A DNA stretch of 64,000 bases from Reyranella sp. (GCF_004297265.1 NZ_SCUT01000050.1:186001-250000); one strand, 5' to 3'. Shown: positions 8,501-17,098, counted from the stretch's first letter. Numbers and translations are program-made. Notes: generated by a model not told the origin, from the sequence alone.

Positions 8501-9625
8501 GTGAGCGCGGCCTCCTCCCGCGGCGCCACCCCGGTCGGCATGGCGCTGCCGGGGCTGGTGATCGCCGTCTGCATGATTGGCGACACGCTGCTCTATGCCG
8601 TGCTGCCCCTCTATCATGAGGAGTTCGGCCTCTCGCTGGCGATGGTCGGCGTGCTGTTGTCGCTCAACCGCTGGATCCGCCTCCTCGCCAACTCCGGCGT
8701 CGCCCATCTCGGCGAGCGCATCGGCCCGCATGCGCTGATGATCGCCGCCGCCCTGGGCTCGGCCGTCTCGACCACGGTCTATGGCCTGATCGATGACCCG
8801 GCAGCGCAGGTCCTGGCGCGCATCCTCTGGGGCATCTCCTACGCCTCGCTCAATCTCGCGACGCTGGCCTATGCGGTGAGCGATCGCGCCAATGCCGGCA
8901 AGCGGGTCGGCGCGAGCCGCGCCGCCATCGGCCTCGTTCAGGCGATGTCACTGGTCGGCGGCGCCTGGATCGTGCTCGAGATCGGCGCCCGCCCGGTGTT
9001 CCTGATCTACGGCGTGGTGACGCTGATCGCACTCGGCGCGGCGATCGTCCTGCCGCGCCTGCCACCCGAGCCGGTCTCGAAGAAGGGCTTCAAACTGCCG
9101 ATTCCCCACCGGCTGGAAGTCTGGGGTTTCGTCATGGGCTTTTCGGGTGACGGCGTCTTCCTGCTGACGCTCGCCTTCCTGATGAAAGACTCCATCACCT
9201 CCGTCGCTGCGGTGATGGCGACGGCGTTGCTGCTGGCGCTGCGCTGGCTGGTCGAGGTGACGACCGGGCCGATCGGCGGCTGGATCGGCGATCGTTTCGG
9301 GGCGCGGCGCATCGCCATCGCGAACGCGGCCTTCCTCATCGGCGGCTTCGTGCTGATCGCGGCGGATCACGAGTTGCTGGGCGCGCTGATGATCGTGATG
9401 ACCCGCGGCATGTTCAACACGCTGATCCCGGTGCTGGTGATCGAGCGCGGCCACGGCACCGTCCTCTCCAGCCAGGCGAGCTACTCGACCTGGCGCGACT
9501 TCGGCGCCGCCGTCGGCCCCCTCACCGCGCCGTGGCTGTTCCTCAATGTGCCGCAGGCACCGCTCTACGCCGCGCTCGCCCTCGCCCTCGGTCTCAGCGG
9601 CTATTTTTGCCTCGTTCGGCGTTGA
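8501..9625 (+). CDS. MFS transporter
   Basis: About 374 residues forming a twelve-helix major facilitator permease, with a typical loop motif GGWIGDRFGARR between helices of the second half. The GTG at 8501 lies 10 bp after the esterase stop; an ATG at 8540 (MALPGLVIAV) would begin right at the first helix and is a real alternative. Substrate unknown. It probably forms an operon with the esterase, and the marR gene follows 66 bp later. Confidence 0.82.
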   Translation: MSAASSRGATPVGMALPGLVIAVCMIGDTLLYAVLPLYHEEFGLSLAMVGVLLSLNRWIRLLANSGVAHLGERIGPHALMIAAALGSAVSTTVYGLIDDPAAQVLARILWGISYASLNLATLAYAVSDRANAGKRVGASRAAIGLVQAMSLVGGAWIVLEIGARPVFLIYGVVTLIALGAAIVLPRLPPEPVSKKGFKLPIPHRLEVWGFVMGFSGDGVFLLTLAFLMKDSITSVAAVMATALLLALRWLVEVTTGPIGGWIGDRFGARRIAIANAAFLIGGFVLIAADHELLGALMIVMTRGMFNTLIPVLVIERGHGTVLSSQASYSTWRDFGAAVGPLTAPWLFLNVPQAPLYAALALALGLSGYFCLVRR

Positions 9626-9649
9626 TCTGGAAACGCGCGATTTATTTCC

Positions 9650-9666
9650 CCAATACTTGCAATTGG
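9650..9666. promoter_or_regulatory. Inverted repeat upstream of marR (possible operator)
   Basis: CCAAT and ATTGG arms flank ACTTGCA, with the palindrome TTGCAA inside, in an AT-rich 66-bp gap 26 bp before the marR start. Such TTGCAA-type dyads are common MarR autoregulation sites. A second pattern, ATATCGGCC then ATATACGGCC, follows. Binding is inferred only. Confidence 0.4.
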
Positions 9667-9691
9667 AAATATATCGGCCCATATACGGCCA

Positions 9692-10138
9692 ATGAGCACT
9701 CCCTCTTTCTCCGCCACCCTCAACCTGCTCCGCGCCACGGCGCGCCTCGAAGAGCGCTTCGCCGGCGAGCTCGGCTCCGTGCACGGGCTTGCCCTCAAGG
9801 AGGTGCTGCTGCTGATGCACCTCGAGCGGGCGCCCCTGAACCGACTGAGCCGCATCGACCTCGCCAAGCGACTGCATGTCAGCCCCTCGACCGTGACCCG
9901 CATGACCACCCCCCTGGAGAAGCTGGGCTGTGTCGGCCGCGAAGCCGATCCGCGCGATGCCCGCCTCGCTTATGTCGTGCTGTCCGAAGCCGGCCAGCGG
10001 CTGGTCGGTGAGGCCCGGGCGACGCTCGAGCGCATGGCCGCTGACCTGTTCCGCGACCGCTGGGCCAAGTCGGAGATCGCCACTCTGGCCGACCTGCTGG
10101 GCCGCCTCACCGCCGGCCAGCCGGGAGACCTGTCGTGA
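9692..10138 (+). CDS. MarR family transcriptional regulator
   Basis: A 148-residue winged-helix regulator. The recognition region IDLAKRLHVSPSTVTRMTTP followed by LEKLGCVGREADPRDARLAYVVLS is the MarR DNA-binding core with the wing. These proteins usually repress their own and adjacent genes and respond to small ligands. Its stop overlaps the start of the P-loop kinase gene by 4 bp, so the two are coupled. The upstream esterase-MFS pair is a plausible regulon. Confidence 0.9.
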   Translation: MSTPSFSATLNLLRATARLEERFAGELGSVHGLALKEVLLLMHLERAPLNRLSRIDLAKRLHVSPSTVTRMTTPLEKLGCVGREADPRDARLAYVVLSEAGQRLVGEARATLERMAADLFRDRWAKSEIATLADLLGRLTAGQPGDLS

Positions 10139-10629
10139 TCCATCTCATTTGCGGCTCGACCGGCGCCGGAAAGACCACTTACGCAAACAAGCTGCGCCAG
10201 CAGCTCGGCGCACTGCATCTGTCGATCGACGACTGGATGGTGACGTTGTTCGCGCCCGACAGGCCGCGGCAGGTGAGCTGGCCGTGGATCGAGGAGCGTG
10301 TGTTGCGCTGTGAGCAGCAGATCCTGGCAACGGCCCTCGATCTCGCCCGCACCGGTATCCCCTCGATCCTCGATCTCGGCCTTCAGCGAGCCGACCAGCG
10401 TCGTCGCGTCGCCGAACGGGTCGCGGCGGCCGGCGTCGGCGTGCGCCTGCATTTCCTCGACATCGATGCCGCGGAACGCTGGCGTCGCGTCGAGCAGCGC
10501 AACGGCCAACAGGGCGAAAGCTTCCGCGTGACGGTCACGCGCCCGATGTTCGATTTCATCGAGACGATCTGGCAGCCGCCGACACCGGAAGAAATGTCGG
10601 CCTTCGACGGCGTGCGGGTCGCGGCCTAG
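10135..10629 (+). CDS. Small P-loop kinase / AAA-type ATPase of unknown substrate
   Basis: A 164-residue protein with Walker A GSTGAGKT (residues 7-14) at its N terminus, an acidic SIDDWM segment like those in nucleoside or antibiotic kinases, and an Arg-rich lid (RADQRRRVAERV). This is the zeta-toxin/chloramphenicol-phosphotransferase type of kinase fold. Start GTG 10135 overlaps the marR stop. It ends 4 bp inside the convergent gloB. The phosphorylated substrate cannot be told from sequence. Confidence 0.75.
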   Translation: MIHLICGSTGAGKTTYANKLRQQLGALHLSIDDWMVTLFAPDRPRQVSWPWIEERVLRCEQQILATALDLARTGIPSILDLGLQRADQRRRVAERVAAAGVGVRLHFLDIDAAERWRRVEQRNGQQGESFRVTVTRPMFDFIETIWQPPTPEEMSAFDGVRVAA

Positions 10630-11402
10630 CGGAACACGTCCTTGCGGTGGCGCACTTCGGCGAACACCGCGACGGGATCGCCCCCGGCGAGGCCGACCGC
10701 GGCCTGGACCGCCGGCACGTCGACGCGCAGGAACGGGTTGGTAGCCTTCTCTTCGCCGAGCAGCGAGGGCACCGTGGCCTCGCCCTTGGCACGCGCCGCA
10801 TCGATCGCCGCCGAGCGCGCCTTGAGCTGCTGGTTGCCGGTCTCGACGGTCATCGCGAAGCGGGCGTTCGACTGGGTGTACTCATGCGCACAATAGACGC
10901 GCATGTCGTCGGGCAACGCGCGTAACCGGCTGAGCGACGTCCAGAACTGCTGCGGCGTGCCTTCGAACATCCGCCCGCAACCCAGCGCGAACAGCGTATC
11001 GCCGCAGAACAGCGCCCTCTGCTCGCGGAACGCATAGGCGATATGGCCGCTCGTATGGCCGGGCACGAAGAAGATCTCGGCCTCGGCCTCGCCCAGCCGG
11101 TAGCGGTCGCCGTCGTCGACCTCGACGTCGATGCCGGGGATGCGGGCACGGTCCTGGCGCAGGCCGACGATGGTGCAGCCGGTCGCCTTCTTGATCTCGA
11201 GGTTGCCGCCCACGTGATCGCCATGGTGGTGGGTGTTCAGGACATGGGTGATCTTCCAGCGGCGCTTTTCGGCCTCCGCGAGGACCGGTCCGGCCACGGC
11301 GGGATCGACGACGGCGACGGCGCCGCTCTGCGGTTCCCGCATCAACCACACGTAATTGTCATTCAGGACCGGGATACGGACGATGTCTAGCGTTGTGCTC
11401 AT
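10626..11402 (-). CDS. gloB: Hydroxyacylglutathione hydrolase (glyoxalase II)
   Basis: A 258-residue metallo-beta-lactamase-fold enzyme that hydrolyses S-D-lactoylglutathione, the second step of methylglyoxal detoxification. THHHGDH (residues 57-63) gives metal ligands His58, His60, Asp62 and His63. PGHTSGHI and FCGDTLFALGCGR supply later ligands, and the C-terminal NPFLRVD and Lys/Arg-rich tail bind glutathione. Length and order match GloB throughout. Its stop overlaps that of the convergent kinase by 4 bp. Confidence 0.95.
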   Translation of the reverse strand: MSTTLDIVRIPVLNDNYVWLMREPQSGAVAVVDPAVAGPVLAEAEKRRWKITHVLNTHHHGDHVGGNLEIKKATGCTIVGLRQDRARIPGIDVEVDDGDRYRLGEAEAEIFFVPGHTSGHIAYAFREQRALFCGDTLFALGCGRMFEGTPQQFWTSLSRLRALPDDMRVYCAHEYTQSNARFAMTVETGNQQLKARSAAIDAARAKGEATVPSLLGEEKATNPFLRVDVPAVQAAVGLAGGDPVAVFAEVRHRKDVFR

Positions 11403-11474
11403 GATGCAACGCTAGCAGAGCTGACCTGCGCCGACCATGGCCCGTGCGGCCGGCTTTCTGCTACACTTCCGAGC

Positions 11475-12260
11475 ATGTGGAGCGACGTCCTCGACCTTGA
11501 GGAATTCTACGGCAGCACGCTGGGCCAGATGACCCAGCGGCTTCTGCGCACCCGCCTGCGCGAGATATGGCCGAACGTGCGCGGCGAGACGGTGCTCGGG
11601 CTGGGCTACGCGCAACCGATGCTGCGGCCGTTCATGGAAGAAGCGGGCCGGACGCTCGCCTTCATGCCGGCCCAGCAGGGTGTCGCCCGCTGGCCGCGCG
11701 AGGGCCGCAACCTCGCGACCCTGGTCGACGAACTCGACCTGCCGCTGCCCGACCGGTCGGTCGACCGGGTCGTGCTGGTCCATGCCGTCGAATGCACCGA
11801 GCAGCTGCGCCCGATGCTGCGCGAGATCTGGCGCGTGATGGCCGACGGCGGCCGCATGGTCGTCGTGGCGCCGACGCGCACGGGCTTCTGGTCGCAGGTC
11901 GACCGCTCGCCCTTCTATCAGGGCCATCCCTATTCGGCGGGACAGCTCAACGCCCTGCTGCGCGCCAACATGTTCGCGCCGCTGCGCCAGACGCGCGCGC
12001 TCTACATGCCGCCGACCCGGTCGCGGCTCATGATGCGCATGGCGCCGACCATCGAGCGGTTCGGCCAGCGCTGGCTCGGCCGCTTCGGCGGCGTCAACGT
12101 CATCGAATCCGGCAAGCAGCTCTATGCCGGCATTGCCGAGCGCAGCCAGCCGCAAGCCGTCCCGGTGCGGCCGAAGCTCCGGGTCGCCAGCTCGCGCGAC
12201 ACCCCGCAGGTCGCGGGCGCAGCGCGCAACGCCGAGGATGGCGACAAGCCCGCCTCCTGA
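11475..12260 (+). CDS. Class I SAM-dependent methyltransferase-like protein
   Basis: A 261-residue protein with a Methyltransf_11-type core. ETVLGLGYAQPML is a degenerate motif I (GxGxG relaxed to GLGYAQ). LPLPDRSVDRVVLVHAVE and REIWRVMADGGRMVVVAP are motifs IV and V. The start is preceded by an A/T-rich stretch after gloB. The altered motif I makes actual SAM binding less certain. It begins a four-gene plus-strand run with a reductase, a YbaK protein and a GNAT. Substrate unknown. Confidence 0.75.
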   Translation: MWSDVLDLEEFYGSTLGQMTQRLLRTRLREIWPNVRGETVLGLGYAQPMLRPFMEEAGRTLAFMPAQQGVARWPREGRNLATLVDELDLPLPDRSVDRVVLVHAVECTEQLRPMLREIWRVMADGGRMVVVAPTRTGFWSQVDRSPFYQGHPYSAGQLNALLRANMFAPLRQTRALYMPPTRSRLMMRMAPTIERFGQRWLGRFGGVNVIESGKQLYAGIAERSQPQAVPVRPKLRVASSRDTPQVAGAARNAEDGDKPAS

Positions 12261-12280
12261 TTCCCAACGGAAAGATCGAC

Positions 12281-13213
12281 ATGTCATTTTCTCCGCGCGT
12301 CATCGCGCTGCTGGGTTTTGGCGAGGCGGGATCGGCCATCGCGCGTGGTCTCACGGCAGAGGGCGGCTGGCGCGGCCCCTCGAAGCCCGGCGACAACGCC
12401 CCGCGCCGCGTCATCGCCATCGACACCGCGCTCGACAGGGACCCGCGCGGCACGGCGCTGGGCAGGGTCGCGCGCGGCCTCGATGTGGCGATCGGTGACA
12501 GCTACACCGAGGCGCTGGGCGAAGCCGATCTCGTGATCTGCGCCGTGCAGGGCGAGCACGCGCGCTCGGCCGCCCAATCCGCCGCGCCGCTCCTGAAGAA
12601 GGGCGCCCACTATCTCGACCTCTGCACCGTCACCGGCAGGATGTCGGACGAGGATCGCGCCGAGATCGAGAAGGGCGCGGGCCGATACATCGACATCGCC
12701 GTCATGGGCGGCTTCTTCAAGCAGGGCATCAAGGCGCCGATGCTGGTGGCGGGCGAGGATGCCGCCGACGCCGTGGCCTGGATGAACGACAACGGCTTCG
12801 TCGCCACCTTGCTGGGACCGAAGCCCGGCAGCGCCTCGTCGGTGAAGATGCTGCGCAGCACGCTCGTGAAGGGCATCGAGGCGCTGGGCGTCGAGGCGCT
12901 GGTCGCCGCACAGCGCCAGGGCATTTTAGACGAAGTGCTGGGCTGCCTGGGCGACGCCGATTCGATGGGGCTCGCCGGCTTCATCACCATGCTGGTGCAG
13001 ACGCATGTCGTTCACGCCCATCGCCGCTGGGAAGAGATGGGCCTGGTCGCGCAGACGCTGCGCGAAACCGGCGTCGATCCGCTGATGACCGAATCCATCG
13101 AGAAGAGCCACCGCCGGACCGTCGACGCCCATATCGCGCCGGCCGATGGCCAGGTGCCGAGCCTCGAAGAGGCGCTGAAAATCCTGTCGGAGAAGGTGAT
13201 CCGTGGACACTGA
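12281..13213 (+). CDS. NAD(P)-dependent oxidoreductase with DUF1932 domain
   Basis: A 310-residue beta-hydroxyacid-dehydrogenase-like protein. The N terminus VIALLGFGEAGSAIARGL is the Rossmann dinucleotide motif, and the C-terminal half (about residues 190-270, PGSASSVKMLRSTLVKG) is the DUF1932 helical domain. The start ATG 12281 follows AACGGAAAG, a usable ribosome site, 20 bp after the methyltransferase. It overlaps the next gene by 11 bp. The family includes phosphogluconate-dehydrogenase-like enzymes; the substrate is unknown. Confidence 0.82.
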   Translation: MSFSPRVIALLGFGEAGSAIARGLTAEGGWRGPSKPGDNAPRRVIAIDTALDRDPRGTALGRVARGLDVAIGDSYTEALGEADLVICAVQGEHARSAAQSAAPLLKKGAHYLDLCTVTGRMSDEDRAEIEKGAGRYIDIAVMGGFFKQGIKAPMLVAGEDAADAVAWMNDNGFVATLLGPKPGSASSVKMLRSTLVKGIEALGVEALVAAQRQGILDEVLGCLGDADSMGLAGFITMLVQTHVVHAHRRWEEMGLVAQTLRETGVDPLMTESIEKSHRRTVDAHIAPADGQVPSLEEALKILSEKVIRGH

Positions 13214-13706
13214 GATCAAGACGGGTGAGGTCTTCGACCGGCTGGTGACGCTCCTCACCGACGCGAAAGCGAACTTCCGCGTCATCGAGCACGCCCACGA
13301 GGGCAAGTCGGAAGCCATCAGCGCCATCCGCGGCAACCGCCCGGACCAGGCGGCCAAGGCGATGGTGCTGGACGTGCGCGGCGGTGGTGGCGGCAAGCGG
13401 CATGTGCTCGCGATCCTGCCGGGCAGCCGCAAGCTCGACTTCGCCGCGGTCGCCGCGCTCTTCGAGGCGCGCAAGTGCGGCTTCGCCTCGCCGGACACGG
13501 CACAGCAGCTCACCGGCTGCGTCATGGGCGCCGTGCCGCCGTTTGCACTGGATCCCGCGATCTCGATCGTCGTCGAGGAAGACCTGCTGGCCAACGAGAC
13601 GCTGTTCTTCAACGCGGGCCGCCTCGATCGCTCGATGGAACTCGACACGAAGGACTGGCTGGCGATCGCGAAACCGCGCCTCGCCCGGATCGCGACGCGT
13701 GACTGA
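13203..13706 (+). CDS. YbaK/EbsC-type aminoacyl-tRNA deacylase-domain protein
   Basis: A 167-residue YbaK-domain protein, the editing fold that clears misacylated tRNA. The segment HAHEGKSEAISAIRG resembles the start of the domain, and AAKAMVLDVRGGGG with HVLAILPGSRKLD the conserved Lys and glycine-loop region. GTG start at 13203, overlapping the reductase by 11 bp and the GNAT by 8 bp. Other members act on Cys-tRNA(Pro) or Ala-tRNA(Pro), but specificity cannot be read here. Confidence 0.78.
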   Translation: MDTEIKTGEVFDRLVTLLTDAKANFRVIEHAHEGKSEAISAIRGNRPDQAAKAMVLDVRGGGGGKRHVLAILPGSRKLDFAAVAALFEARKCGFASPDTAQQLTGCVMGAVPPFALDPAISIVVEEDLLANETLFFNAGRLDRSMELDTKDWLAIAKPRLARIATRD

Positions 13707-14145
13707 GGTCTGGAGTTTCGGCCCCGTCAGCGAGGCCGACTTCGAACCGCTGCTGGCGATCCGTACCGATGTCATGCGCGAGCATCTCGAACGGGTCGGG
13801 CGCTATACGCCCGAGCGATCGCGCCACATGTTTCGAAGCCATTTCGACGAGCCGGGAATGCGGCTCATCCGGCAGGCGGGCATCCGCGTCGGTTGCGTCG
13901 GCTTCCGCCGGCACGATCACGAAATACGCATCGACTCGTTTTATCTCGAACGCCGCCTGCACGGCTCGGGCCTCGGCACCACGATCCTGAAGGCGCTACT
14001 GGCCGAAGCCGACGCGACCGGTCTGCCCGTGCGCCTCGAAGTGCTGACCGGCAGCAAGGCCGATCGCCTCTATCTGCGCCACGGCTTCGTGAAGCTCAGG
14101 GAAGACGAGATCGAGGGCTTCTACGAAAGACCGGCATCGTCATAG
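13699..14145 (+). CDS. GNAT family N-acetyltransferase
   Basis: A 148-residue GNAT. IDSFYLERRLHGSGLGTTIL carries the acetyl-CoA pyrophosphate-binding loop (RRLHGSGLG), followed by LYLRHGFVKLRED. The GTG at 13699 overlaps the YbaK stop by 8 bp, so the four genes from 11475 form one unit. The acceptor substrate is unknown. Its TAG stop runs directly into the left arm of a long palindrome shared with another convergent gene end in this window. Confidence 0.8.
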   Translation: MTEVWSFGPVSEADFEPLLAIRTDVMREHLERVGRYTPERSRHMFRSHFDEPGMRLIRQAGIRVGCVGFRRHDHEIRIDSFYLERRLHGSGLGTTILKALLAEADATGLPVRLEVLTGSKADRLYLRHGFVKLREDEIEGFYERPASS

Positions 14146-14205
14146 GAGCGCGCCACTCCAGTGGCGCAATCATGATCATGAGGCGCCACTGGAGTGGCGC
14201 GCTCC
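14145..14205. repeat. Family B palindrome, copy 1 (between GNAT and metW)
   Basis: Perfect 23-bp inverted repeat: the left arm (14145-14167) begins GGAGCGCGCCACTCC and the right arm is 14183-14205, separated by 15 nt holding CATGATCATG. The first base of the arm is the last base of the GNAT TAG stop, and metW ends 5 bp beyond the other arm. It could act as a bidirectional terminator. The same arms recur at 44325-44411. Confidence 0.9.
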
Positions 14206-14210
14206 ATGGA

Positions 14211-14816
14211 TCAGTCCCGCCGCAGCATGAACACCGCCTGCTCGCCGATCAGGTTCGCGAGCAGCGGCGGCAGGGTGATGCGGCGGCTCTTGCTGTTCAG
14301 CACGATGGCGCGCTCGATGCGCACGCCCATGGCGCGGCAGAGCGCGCGGAAATCGTCGATGCTGCAGAGATGGATGTTGGGCGTGTCGTACCACTTGTAG
14401 GGCAGCGACGCGGTCTCCGGCATGCGGCCCCCGAACACCAGCCGCAGCCTCACCTGCCAGTGGGCGAAGTTGGGAAAGGAGACGATGGCGTGTTTGCCGA
14501 CGCGCAGCATCTGCTCCAGCACCCGGCGCGGCTCGCGTGTCGCCTGAAGGGTCTGGCTCAGGATCACATAGTCGAAAGCGGCATCGGGATAGTCGCGCAG
14601 GTCGGTGTCGGCGTCGCCCTGCACCACTGACAGGCCGTTGGCAACGCAGGCGTTCACCCCGGCCTGGCTGAGTTCCATGCCGCGCGCATCGACCCTCTTG
14701 CCATTCATGAGATGGGCGAGCAGCGCACCGTCACCGCAGCCGACATCGAGGGCACGCGTGCCGGGCTCCACCATGTCGGCGATGAGCTGCAGGTCGACAC
14801 GGATCGGCGCGTTCAT
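14211..14816 (-). CDS. metW: Methionine biosynthesis protein MetW
   Basis: A 201-residue SAM-binding-fold protein. RALDVGCGDGALL is motif I, and FDYVILSQTLQATREPRRVL and SFPNFAHWQVRL are MetW signatures. MetW is needed with MetX for homoserine acylation in many proteobacteria. The start ATG 14816 overlaps the metX stop by 4 bp. The gene is therefore under the same riboswitch as metX and ends at a long palindrome shared with the convergent GNAT gene. Confidence 0.93.
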   Translation of the reverse strand: MNAPIRVDLQLIADMVEPGTRALDVGCGDGALLAHLMNGKRVDARGMELSQAGVNACVANGLSVVQGDADTDLRDYPDAAFDYVILSQTLQATREPRRVLEQMLRVGKHAIVSFPNFAHWQVRLRLVFGGRMPETASLPYKWYDTPNIHLCSIDDFRALCRAMGVRIERAIVLNSKSRRITLPPLLANLIGEQAVFMLRRD

Positions 14817-15985
14817 CGGATCGCACTCCCGAGACCACGCACCGTCGCAGCCCCTTTCAGGAATCCCGAGAGCGTACGGAACATCTCGGGCTCGTCGAGC
14901 AGGAAAGCGTCGTGGCCCTTGTCGCTGTCGACCTCGACGAACGATACGTTGGCGGCCGCCGCGTTGAGCGCATGGACGACGGCGCGGCTCTCGCGCGTCG
15001 GAAACAGCCAGTCGCTGGTGAAGGACATCAGGCAAAACCGCGTCGCCGTGCCCCTGAAGGCATTGGCCAGCACATCGCCATGCGCGCCCGCGAGGTCGAA
15101 ATAGTCCATCGCGCGCGTGATGTAGAGGTAGCTGTTGGCGTCGAAGCGATCCACGAAGGTCGAGCCCTGATGGCGCAGGTAGCTCTCCACCTGGAAGTCG
15201 GCATCGAAGCCGAAGCCCAGCGCGTCGCGATTCTGCAGCGCGCGGCCGAACTTGCGCTGCAGCGCCTGTTCCGAGAGGTAGGTGATGTGCGCGGTCATGC
15301 GGGCGACGGCGAGGCCGCGCGCCGGGTTGGTCTGGTGCAGGCGATAGTCGCCGCCCTTCCATTCCGGGTCGGCCATGATCGCCTGACGACCGACCTCGTG
15401 GAACGCGATGTTCTGCGCCGAGTGATGCGCGGCGCAGGCGATCGGTACCGCCGAGAAGACGCGCCTGGGATAGGTCGCCGCCCATTCCAGCACCTGCATG
15501 CCGCCCATCGAGCCGCCGATGACGCAGAATAGATCGGGAATGCCGAGATGGTCGAGCAGCGCCGCCTGCGCCCGCACCATGTCGCCGATCGTCACGACCG
15601 GAAAGCGCAGGTTCCAGGGCCGGCCGGTCGAGGGATCTTGGGCCTGCGGGCCGGTCGTGCCCATGCAATGGCCGAGTACGTTGATGCAGATGATGAAGTA
15701 GCGATCGGGATCGAGCACCTTGCCCGCCCCGATCAGGCTCTCCCACCAGCCATCCTTGCCGGTGACGGGATGGCGGTCGGCGACGAACTGATCGCAGGTC
15801 AGGGGATGGCAGACCAGGACGGCATTCGACTTGTCGGCGTTCAGCGTCCCATAGGTCTGATAGGCCACCCGGTAGGGACCGAGATCGACGCCGCAGTCGA
15901 GGCGCAGCGGCCGGTCCACGCCCAGGACCGCGTGGCGACACTGGGCGAGTGCCTTGCGTTCAGCATCGGTGAGGTCGTCCAGCAC
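14813..15985 (-). CDS. metX: Homoserine O-acyltransferase MetX
   Basis: A 390-residue alpha/beta-hydrolase-fold transferase that activates homoserine (acetyl or succinyl donor) as the first committed step to methionine. LVCHPLTCDQF, VLGHCMGTTGPQ, the nucleophile elbow GGSMGGMQ and the C-terminal SDKGHDAFLL with catalytic His are typical MetX. The start is GTG 15985 with GGGAGAGG upstream. The leader carries a terminator hairpin and a SAM-II riboswitch, so expression should fall when SAM is plentiful. Donor choice cannot be decided by eye. Confidence 0.95.
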   Translation of the reverse strand: MLDDLTDAERKALAQCRHAVLGVDRPLRLDCGVDLGPYRVAYQTYGTLNADKSNAVLVCHPLTCDQFVADRHPVTGKDGWWESLIGAGKVLDPDRYFIICINVLGHCMGTTGPQAQDPSTGRPWNLRFPVVTIGDMVRAQAALLDHLGIPDLFCVIGGSMGGMQVLEWAATYPRRVFSAVPIACAAHHSAQNIAFHEVGRQAIMADPEWKGGDYRLHQTNPARGLAVARMTAHITYLSEQALQRKFGRALQNRDALGFGFDADFQVESYLRHQGSTFVDRFDANSYLYITRAMDYFDLAGAHGDVLANAFRGTATRFCLMSFTSDWLFPTRESRAVVHALNAAAANVSFVEVDSDKGHDAFLLDEPEMFRTLSGFLKGAATVRGLGSAIR

Positions 15986-16010
15986 AGTCCTCTCCCGGCA
16001 AAATTGCCAA

Positions 16011-16048
16011 CGAAAAAGCCCCCGACCGGAAGGACGGGGGCTTTTTCG
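16011..16048 (-). terminator. Intrinsic terminator in the metX leader
   Basis: Perfect 14-bp stem (16011-16024 with 16035-16048), a 10-nt loop, and a run of T on the transcribed minus strand. It lies 26 bp before the metX start and just downstream of the SAM-II aptamer, the arrangement for transcription attenuation. The structure is symmetric and could also stop transcripts from the plus strand. Confidence 0.85.
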
Positions 16049-16056
16049 AGCACTCC

Positions 16057-16113
16057 GACCTTTTAGCGGTGTTTAACGTGGCCGCAAGCCGGTCGGCTCA
16101 AATTCCACGGAGA
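16057..16113 (-). promoter_or_regulatory. SAM-II riboswitch controlling metXW
   Basis: Read on the minus strand, the leader contains CCGTGG, then AATTTGAGCCGACCGGCTTGC, shortened here in pieces: ATTTGAGCC, GACCGGCTTGC, GGCCACGTTAAACACC and GCTAAAAGG. These match the SAM-II (metA) aptamer consensus in order. The P1 strands CGTGG and CCACG pair, and the 3' GCTAAAA segment forms the pseudoknot. SAM-II aptamers occur mainly in alphaproteobacteria upstream of metA/metX. Ligand binding is known for the family; here it is inferred. Confidence 0.9.
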
Positions 16114-16222
16114 GGCTCTATACGGTCGCGAGCGGCGGGAGGCAAGCCTCTTGCGGCTTGTTTGCCTTTACGCGGGCGGTGCGGACGTAGTATCGCCGCT
16201 GCGCACAGGAAAAAACGGCCTA

Positions 16223-17074
16223 ATGGACGCTCCCAGTCTCGACAGCTTGCGGCAGGAAATCGACGCCATCGATACCGACTTGCACGGCCTGATCCGCCGC
16301 CGAGCGGAGGTCGTCGGGAATATTTCCGCGACCAAGCCGGCAGGCGGCCTCGCGCTGCGTCCGGGCCGTGAAGCGCAGGTCCTGCGCAAGAGGCTGGCGC
16401 TGCACGACGGCCAGTTCCCGTCCGGCGCCGTCTATCGCATGTGGCGTGAAATGATGAGTGCCTTCACGCTCATCCAGACGCCCGGCCTGAAGATCGCAAT
16501 CTGCCGTCCGGACGACCAGCCCGGCTACTGGGACCTCGCGCGGGATCATTTCGGCTGCCAGATCCCCTTCGTCGCCCACGACACGCCGGCCGGCGTGCTG
16601 GCCGCCGTGCGCGCCAGCACGACCACCATTGGCGTCGTGCCGGCCCCGCTTGAGGCGGACTCGACGCCATGGTGGCCCATGCTTGCCGGCAAGGACACGA
16701 CCCTGCCGACCGTGATCGCCCGCCTGCCTTTCCTCGCCATGCCCAACGCGCGCGCACGCGGCATCTCGGCCTTCGTGCTGGCCCGCATCGACGCCGAGCC
16801 GAGCGGCTCGGATCGCGCCCTCGTAGCCATCGAGGCGAAGAACGGCCTCAGTCGCGACCGCATCGCCGCGGCGCTCGCCAAGGCGGGCCTGCCCGCCTTC
16901 ACCTCGGCGCTGGACCAGGTCGTGGCCGGGGTGCACCACTATCTGGTCGAGGTACCGGGCGTGATCGTCGACGACGATCCGCGCCTGCGCGACCTCGAAG
17001 CGGCGCTGGGACTGGAAAAAGGCTGCGCGGCGGCCATCGGCGCCTATGCCGTGCCGATCGACGCCAAACCGTGA
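16223..17074 (+). CDS. Chorismate mutase with C-terminal PDT-like domain
   Basis: A 283-residue protein. Residues 1-95 are an AroQ chorismate mutase helix bundle (LRQEIDAIDTDLHGLIRRRA, then LRKRLALHDG and VYRMWREMM), converting chorismate to prephenate. The rest resembles a degenerate prephenate dehydratase/ACT layout but lacks the dehydratase Thr-Arg-Phe motif, so it may be regulatory. Start ATG 16223 is preferred to an upstream in-frame start inside the promoter region. The HisC-type aminotransferase follows 24 bp later, then TyrA: a prephenate-to-aromatic amino acid operon. Confidence 0.82.
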   Translation: MDAPSLDSLRQEIDAIDTDLHGLIRRRAEVVGNISATKPAGGLALRPGREAQVLRKRLALHDGQFPSGAVYRMWREMMSAFTLIQTPGLKIAICRPDDQPGYWDLARDHFGCQIPFVAHDTPAGVLAAVRASTTTIGVVPAPLEADSTPWWPMLAGKDTTLPTVIARLPFLAMPNARARGISAFVLARIDAEPSGSDRALVAIEAKNGLSRDRIAAALAKAGLPAFTSALDQVVAGVHHYLVEVPGVIVDDDPRLRDLEAALGLEKGCAAAIGAYAVPIDAKP

Positions 17075-17098
17075 ACTGAATTTTCGCAGGAGACTGGC

